Source: Bacteroidetes bacterium UBA7368
GTDB lineage: Bacteria > Bacteroidota > Rhodothermia > Rhodothermales > UBA10348
Direction: 5' to 3'
Length of the DNA stretch: 8,886 bases
NCBI GenBank assembly: GCA_002469915.1
Contig: DKOG01000005.1
Span: forward strand, 1-8,886
Part shown: piece by piece, positions 4,726 through 8,886 of the stretch
Position numbering within the stretch: position 1 is the stretch's first letter
Layout: every line of letters starts with the position of its first letter
The notes under the pieces: generated by a model
What the model was told of the DNA's origin: nothing
What the model saw: only the letters and a program-made list of their open reading frames with translations
Databases searched by the model: none
Translations under genes and position numbers: made by a program

Positions 4726-6834
4726 TCAGTTCAGGACGATAAACGAGCGGTGCCCCACTTGATCCTGAGTACGGATACGCAACACGTACGACCCGGAAGC
4801 CAAGCTATTTACTGAAACACTGAGTTCCTGATCGCCTCCGGGCCTGATGCTCCTTTCATACACGACTCGGTGACCGAGCATGTCGAATACCTCGACCTCG
4901 ACCACACCTGAATCTAGATGAAAAAATGGTACGCTAAGCGCAGTGCGCACTGGATTGGGATAAGGTGCCCCAACACGAAACTGATCGGGCACTTCTTCTA
5001 CACCTTCAACAGAAACCGATCGTGAGACGATATGTCGGTACAAACCACCGTCGACGGTTCCCACATATCCATTTCCATCAGCGTCAAACGCTAGACTGAT
5101 TACTCGATGATTATCTTCCAGGCCGTAATTAACGGGGACCCACACTTTCGTCCAAGGATTAAGCTGAAACACGCCACTCCCATACGTTCCAATATGCGCT
5201 CTACCCAGATGATCAAACTGTACGTCTTGCACATCTTCTCGGCCCATCAAACCTGAACCCAATGGGGCCCATGTCGCGCCGTCGTCCTGCGATTGCACAA
5301 CTCCTAGAAATTTGGTCCCACCGAGAATCGTATTCCCATCCTGAGCGAAAGTCTGTGCGTCAAACCAAGGCACACTTCCCGCAGACATCAAGTCCCAACC
5401 CCTGGATCCTGCAACCTGACGCCATGAATCCCATGCAGCCCCGGCCAGAACCGTTCCCTTGTCAGTAACATGCACAGCCGTCACATCTCGGTATCCCTGA
5501 TCGAATCCCTGGATCATCCATTCGAACCAATTAGATCCATCAAATTCGTAAATACCGGAATAGTAGGAGGCCAGAATATTGCCGTTCTCGCGCAGCGTAA
5601 TGTCTTTGATAGAAGGCATTCCAGGAGGGCCCAGCGCTTGCCAACCAGTTTGGTCGTCATGGCGCCAAATACCAGCAGCGGTTGCGGCAATGATTCTACC
5701 TTGAGGATCGACCAGCGATTTTTTTATTGGCTGTATAAGAGGATCTGACGGATGGACGCGGTCCCAGGAATCCGAGTAATCAGTTGACTGAAAAAGGCCC
5801 CCTTCCGTACCCACTAAAATCCGCCCAGAATCCAATGCCGTTACCGAATTGATTCGGCTCTGCATACCCGAATTAGACACTTCCCAGCTGGATCCAGCCA
5901 TTTCGGATCTCAAGATGCCTAGTCCTTGCGATCCAATAAGCATGGACGTCCCAGTAAATAAAATGGCATCCACCGTTGAACCTGATGCCGGAATGGACTG
6001 CCAGGTATTTCCCCCGTTTTCCGTGTAAAGCACATTGCGATATCCACCTGCGTACAGAAATCCATTTGGACCCATTTTGAGCACAGGCACCAAAAGAGGA
6101 TCTGTAGTGGGCTGAATGCAGGTCCAAATACTTCCATTTCCCCTAGATCGATAGAGTACACAGCCTCCAGAAGTCGGGGCAACACCTGCGTACACATTAC
6201 CTTGCAAATCCGTCTCAACCGATCGAATATCCAATTCTTGAATACCGAAAGAGGCAAACTCCCACGTTTCACCTGAATCAGATGAACGAAACACGCCGAG
6301 GGATGAAGCCGCAAACAAATAAGAATTATTGTTGGCTAGGTCTTGAATATTGACCTGAAAACCATCCAGAGACTTGGCCTGCCACGAGATTCCATTGTCC
6401 ACAGACAGGTATGCAAAACCGATGCTCCCAACCACTAAGTTTCCATCGGCAGATTCTACGATTGACGTCGCAAACGTCTGAGCCAATCCAGCAGAATCCC
6501 AGCGGCGTACTGGAGCATTCCATTTAAAGAGGCCGGCTCCGTACGCCACAGCCCACATAGATCCATCCTCCCGGATCATCAAATCACGAACATCGGTCAC
6601 GACTAGCCCATCTGAGGCATCGGTCCAATTACGCCCATCATCCGTAGACACGTACACGCCATTCGAGGTAGCAGCGTACACAACGCCATCAGCAGTAACC
6701 TCTAGGTCTGATATCGCTGTACCTCCATAAGGACCCGGAGCAGGCTTCCAGTATTCAATCTGGGCCTGTGCTGAGGTTGCTACAAAAAAGAAGAGCAACA
6801 CAAGGGTGATATAGTGATAACGAGAGGTACGCAT
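4726..6834 (-). CDS. Secreted BNR/Asp-box beta-propeller protein with type IX secretion C-terminal sorting domain
   Basis: The 702-residue product starts with a Sec signal peptide (hydrophobic 10-20, probable cleavage after about residue 24 in SAQAQ). From about 35 to 600 it consists of propeller blades with repeated Asp-box turns of the form S-x-D-x-G-x-x-W: residues 63-70, 144-151, 184-191, 271-278 (variant), 350-357 (variant) and 515-522. Between them recur short strands such as VYAATSNGV, LFAASSLGV and ILVGTEGGL. Cys225 and Cys239 appear to be the only cysteines of the mature chain and could form a disulfide. Residues 621-702 form a Por-type sorting domain, with PYPNP at 624-628, the VEVFDMLGHRV strand-turn and the final GSYVLRIRT and SFIVLN strands. 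That predicts export by the type IX system to the surface or medium. Asp-box propellers occur in sialidases and many non-enzymatic proteins; I see no sialidase catalytic set. Function is unknown. It follows dnaJ after 53 bases. Confidence 0.9.
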   Translation of the reverse strand: MRTSRYHYITLVLLFFFVATSAQAQIEYWKPAPGPYGGTAISDLEVTADGVVYAATSNGVYVSTDDGRNWTDASDGLVVTDVRDLMIREDGSMWAVAYGAGLFKWNAPVRRWDSAGLAQTFATSIVESADGNLVVGSIGFAYLSVDNGISWQAKSLDGFQVNIQDLANNNSYLFAASSLGVFRSSDSGETWEFASFGIQELDIRSVETDLQGNVYAGVAPTSGGCVLYRSRGNGSIWTCIQPTTDPLLVPVLKMGPNGFLYAGGYRNVLYTENGGNTWQSIPASGSTVDAILFTGTSMLIGSQGLGILRSEMAGSSWEVSNSGMQSRINSVTALDSGRILVGTEGGLFQSTDYSDSWDRVHPSDPLIQPIKKSLVDPQGRIIAATAAGIWRHDDQTGWQALGPPGMPSIKDITLRENGNILASYYSGIYEFDGSNWFEWMIQGFDQGYRDVTAVHVTDKGTVLAGAAWDSWRQVAGSRGWDLMSAGSVPWFDAQTFAQDGNTILGGTKFLGVVQSQDDGATWAPLGSGLMGREDVQDVQFDHLGRAHIGTYGSGVFQLNPWTKVWVPVNYGLEDNHRVISLAFDADGNGYVGTVDGGLYRHIVSRSVSVEGVEEVPDQFRVGAPYPNPVRTALSVPFFHLDSGVVEVEVFDMLGHRVVYERSIRPGGDQELSVSVNSLASGSYVLRIRTQDQVGHRSFIVLN

Positions 6835-6887
6835 CCTTTTCTATTATCGACCCGAATTGCCCTTTTTTAAGGACTAGAACCAATTTT

Positions 6888-7814
6888 CTACTCTGCGTCC
6901 CGTGCTTGTTTAAGCAAATCTTTCTGCTCTTCTGACAGTGCTTCCGGTACGCTAAAATTCAGATGTACAATGAGGTCTCCTTTGGCCTTATCGGTTTCCA
7001 CACCATGCCCCCGAATGCGCAACTTCGCTCCATACTGGGATCCTGCTGGAATCTTCAGTTTAAGCGAGGTGTCGAGAGGCGTCTTGATGGTCAGATCCGC
7101 TCCCAAAAGGGCGTCAAAAACAGAAATTTCTACATTCTTGTGAAGGGTCGAGGCTTCTCTCCAAAGATTCTCTTGTTCGTCCACTCGAATGGTGACATAC
7201 AAATGGCCATATTGGCCGTTCGGCATTTGGCGCCCCTTTCCCTTAACACGAACCTTGTGTCCGTCTTTTACACCCTTAGGAAAAGGAATTTGAATCTTTT
7301 CCCCATCTAGGGTAAAACTAATATTCCCGCCTTTAAGCATTCTGGACATAGAAATCCGCACGGTGCGTTTCCGATCGTATGCTTCGGTTGAGCGTGGTTG
7401 TTGTGCACCTCTTGATGCGGACCTTCCCGAAGTTGGACGACCACCCATTCCTGCAGTGCCTCCGAAAAACTGCTCAAAGATATCCGAGAATCCCGGATCA
7501 GCTCCACCACCCATGCCATCCGATCTGACGTAGGTCCCATCATCCGAACGGTGAAAATTCCCACCCCGTCTTGACTGGAATGGGCCTCCGGCGGCGCCGC
7601 CATACCGTTTCATTCGATCATATTGACGACGCTTTTTATCGTCCGAAAGCACTTCGTAGGCCTGCTGCACCTCTTTGAACTTGTCCTCAGCTTTCGGATC
7701 CTCTTGATTTTTGTCTGGGTGCAATTCGCGCGCAAGCCTGCGATACGACTTTTTAATTGCCGTCGCGTCTGCGTTTTCCGCAACTCCCAGTATTTTGTAG
7801 AGGTCTTGATTCAT
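6888..7814 (-). CDS. DnaJ-like co-chaperone without zinc finger (CbpA type)
   Basis: The product has 308 residues. A J domain occupies 1-70 with the HPD motif at 32-34, which stimulates DnaK ATPase. A Gly/Phe-rich linker follows at about 71-135 and includes FSDIFEQFFGG. The two C-terminal substrate-binding beta domains run from about 148 to 290 (for example IQIPFPKGVKDGHKVRVKGKG and LKIPAGSQYGAKLRIRGHG). There are no cysteines, so the CxxCxGxG zinc-finger region of true DnaJ is absent; this makes it a class B, CbpA-like protein. It probably delivers unfolded clients to DnaK in the cytoplasm. No Shine-Dalgarno precedes the ATG; instead a short hairpin lies 9 bases upstream and a possible small upstream ORF overlaps the start as ATGA. 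No CIRCE heat-shock operator is visible. It is divergent from the biotin carboxylase gene. Confidence 0.93.
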   Translation of the reverse strand: MNQDLYKILGVAENADATAIKKSYRRLARELHPDKNQEDPKAEDKFKEVQQAYEVLSDDKKRRQYDRMKRYGGAAGGPFQSRRGGNFHRSDDGTYVRSDGMGGGADPGFSDIFEQFFGGTAGMGGRPTSGRSASRGAQQPRSTEAYDRKRTVRISMSRMLKGGNISFTLDGEKIQIPFPKGVKDGHKVRVKGKGRQMPNGQYGHLYVTIRVDEQENLWREASTLHKNVEISVFDALLGADLTIKTPLDTSLKLKIPAGSQYGAKLRIRGHGVETDKAKGDLIVHLNFSVPEALSEEQKDLLKQARDAE

Positions 7815-7927
7815 GGTCTGATAGGTTTCTTTCGAAACCGATTGCGATCCGTCCTAATACGCTCCAAATCACCCGTTGGAGCCGTAGATTCCCCATGTTG
7901 TTCCTCAGGCCACTTAAATTCTGTCAT
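7811..7927 (-). CDS. Possible 38-residue ORF overlapping the dnaJ start
   Basis: Starting at the ATG at 7927, this frame encodes a 38-residue hydrophilic peptide that begins MTEFKWPEEQ and ends in a basic tail, FRKKPIRP. Its stop overlaps the dnaJ ATG as ATGA (7814-7811), the usual sign of translational coupling, and dnaJ lacks its own Shine-Dalgarno. The frame can be extended to a GTG at 7999 (62 residues), which is less likely. I recognise no family. It could be a real small protein, a leader peptide for dnaJ, or chance. Confidence is low because the ORF is so short. Confidence 0.35.
   Translation of the reverse strand: MTEFKWPEEQHGESTAPTGDLERIRTDRNRFRKKPIRP
7824..7839 (-). promoter_or_regulatory. 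GAAA-tetraloop hairpin just upstream of dnaJ
   Basis: On the minus strand GGTTTC-GAAA-GAAACC forms a perfect 6-bp stem capped by a GNRA-type GAAA tetraloop, ending 9 bases before the dnaJ ATG. It would sit in the ribosome-loading zone of dnaJ mRNA and inside the last codons of the possible small ORF. It may tune dnaJ translation, but this is inference. Confidence 0.4.
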
Positions 7928-8002
7928 TTTAACAGGTTTTAGCGTCTTTAAGACATCAACGATCACCACCAAATTCGTGCCACACGACCCAAAACACACG
8001 TT

Positions 8003-8886
8003 TTGTCAGTAGATAAGTCCATCCATAAGATTCTCATCGCCAATCGAGGCGAAATCGCTGTTCGTGTCATTCGCTCCTGTAAAGAGCTAGGAATACGAAC
8101 AGTCGCTGTATTTAGTGATGCAGATAGGACGGCCATGCATGTTCGGCTCGCAGATGAAGCGTTTCATGTCGGCGCGGCTCCTTCATCTGAATCATATCTG
8201 ATTGCAGATCGCATTCTCAAGGTCGCCCTAAAGGCCGGCGCGGATGCGGTGCATCCAGGGTATGGTTTCCTTTCGGAGAATGCAGAATTTGCGCGCGCGT
8301 GCGAACGCGAGGGTATCGCATTTATTGGACCACCGGCAGATGCTATTGAAAGTATGGGTGACAAAACGGCTGCACGCGCGCTCATGGAGCACGCAGGCGT
8401 TCCTATGGCACCGGGCACCGTAGACGCTATTGCAAGCATGGAAGAGGCTTTTCAGATTGCGGGCGAAATCGGATACCCCGTCTTGATCAAAGCCGCCGCC
8501 GGAGGCGGCGGCAAGGGAATGCGAGTGGTGTCCAGTCCGGATGAGTTCATCTCTTCCATGGAATCAGCCTCTCGCGAAGCTGAATCAGCCTTTGGAGATG
8601 GACGCGTCTTCATTGAGAAATACATTGACCAGCCACGTCACATCGAATTCCAAATTCTGGCTGATCAACAAGGAAAAACCGTGCATCTTTTCGAGCGCGA
8701 GTGCTCCATTCAGCGGCGCCACCAGAAAGTAATCGAAGAGGCCCCATCGTCCATTCTCACACCAGAACTACGAGAGATGATGGGACAAGCCGCTATTGAA
8801 GCTGCGCGATCGTGTGGATACGTGGGAGCCGGAACCGTTGAATTTCTGGTCGACAAAGACCTGAATTTCTACTTCATGGAAATGAA
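8003..8886 (+). CDS. Biotin carboxylase subunit of an acyl-CoA carboxylase, N-terminal part (cut by window edge)
   Basis: The frame is open from after a stop at 7949 to the right edge. The only sensible start is TTG at 8003, six codons before [17 protein letters not shown], which is where this family normally begins; no Shine-Dalgarno is seen. The visible 294 residues hold the biotin carboxylase N-terminal domain ([18 protein letters not shown]), the MGDK entry to the ATP-grasp domain, Lys163 and the glycine loop GGGGKGM at 167-173, [11 protein letters not shown], and the active-site stretch [19 protein letters not shown]. It carboxylates biotin with bicarbonate and ATP. Sequence style ([22 protein letters not shown]) resembles acetyl/propionyl-CoA carboxylase alpha subunits as much as stand-alone AccC. 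A fused biotin carrier domain would lie outside the window, so I give no symbol. It is divergent from dnaJ, with about 190 bases between them. Confidence 0.93.
   Translation, partial: MSVDKSIHKILIANRGEIAVRVIRSCKELGIRTVAVFSDADRTAMHVRLADEAFHVGAAPSSESYLIADRILKVALKAGADAVHPGYGFLSENAEFARACEREGIAFIGPPADAIESMGDKTAARALMEHAGVPMAPGTVDAIASMEEAFQIAGEIGYPVLIKAAAGGGGKGMRVVSSPDEFISSMESASREAESAFGDGRVFIEKYIDQPRHIEFQILADQQGKTVHLFERECSIQRRHQKVIEEAPSSILTPELREMMGQAAIEAARSCGYVGAGTVEFLVDKDLNFYFMEM

Noticed and set aside
5873..6523. Three further open frames of 65-131 codons within the propeller gene on the same strand
   Set aside because: They are alternate frames of the propeller coding sequence with no signal peptide, motif or start context of their own.
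6835..6887. Terminator or promoter between dnaJ and the propeller gene
   Set aside because: CCTTAAAAAAGG gives only a 4-bp stem, and GATAAT has no -35 at a proper distance. Read-through from dnaJ is possible but unproven.

Overview
The window looks like ordinary chromosome from a bacterium of the Bacteroidota/Rhodothermota/Balneolota side of the tree. The evidence is a large secreted beta-propeller protein with a type IX secretion (Por-type) C-terminal sorting domain, a general lack of Shine-Dalgarno sequences before starts, and middling GC. The exact phylum is an inference. There are no rRNA or tRNA genes, insertion sequences, CRISPR arrays or phage genes.

Positions 1-3585, all on the minus strand, hold a compact methionine/aspartate-family operon. 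In transcription order it reads metB-like cystathionine gamma-synthase, metX homoserine O-acetyltransferase, an SDR oxidoreductase of unknown role, then an aspartokinase that runs off the left edge. The genes overlap by 8, 23 and 1 bases, so they are almost certainly co-transcribed and translationally coupled. Aspartokinase opens the pathway, MetX activates homoserine with acetyl-CoA, and the MetB-type PLP enzyme replaces the acetyl group with a sulfur donor.

Positions 3586-4183 are non-coding but rich in signals. On the minus strand there is a clear SAM-I (S-box) riboswitch aptamer (3824-3935), then an intrinsic terminator (3769-3798). A sigma70-like promoter is placed so that transcription starts at the first base pair of the aptamer. 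A structured leader of about 180 nt lies between the terminator and metB. Upstream is a perfect 16-bp palindrome (3983-3998), which may sit between this promoter and a divergent one for a small lipoprotein gene.

Positions 4184-4591 (plus) encode that lipoprotein, of unknown function. Positions 4592-4725 separate two convergent genes and show no convincing terminator. Positions 4726-6834 (minus) encode the exported beta-propeller protein. Upstream of it on the same strand is a CbpA-type DnaJ co-chaperone (6888-7814), possibly preceded by a tiny ATGA-overlapping ORF. Divergent from dnaJ, at 8003 to the right edge, is the biotin carboxylase subunit of an acyl-CoA carboxylase, probably with a TTG start.

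I found no new biological system. The items most worth a second look are the riboswitch with its alternative pairings, the palindrome between divergent promoters, the unexplained SDR gene in a SAM-regulated operon, and the structured start region of dnaJ.
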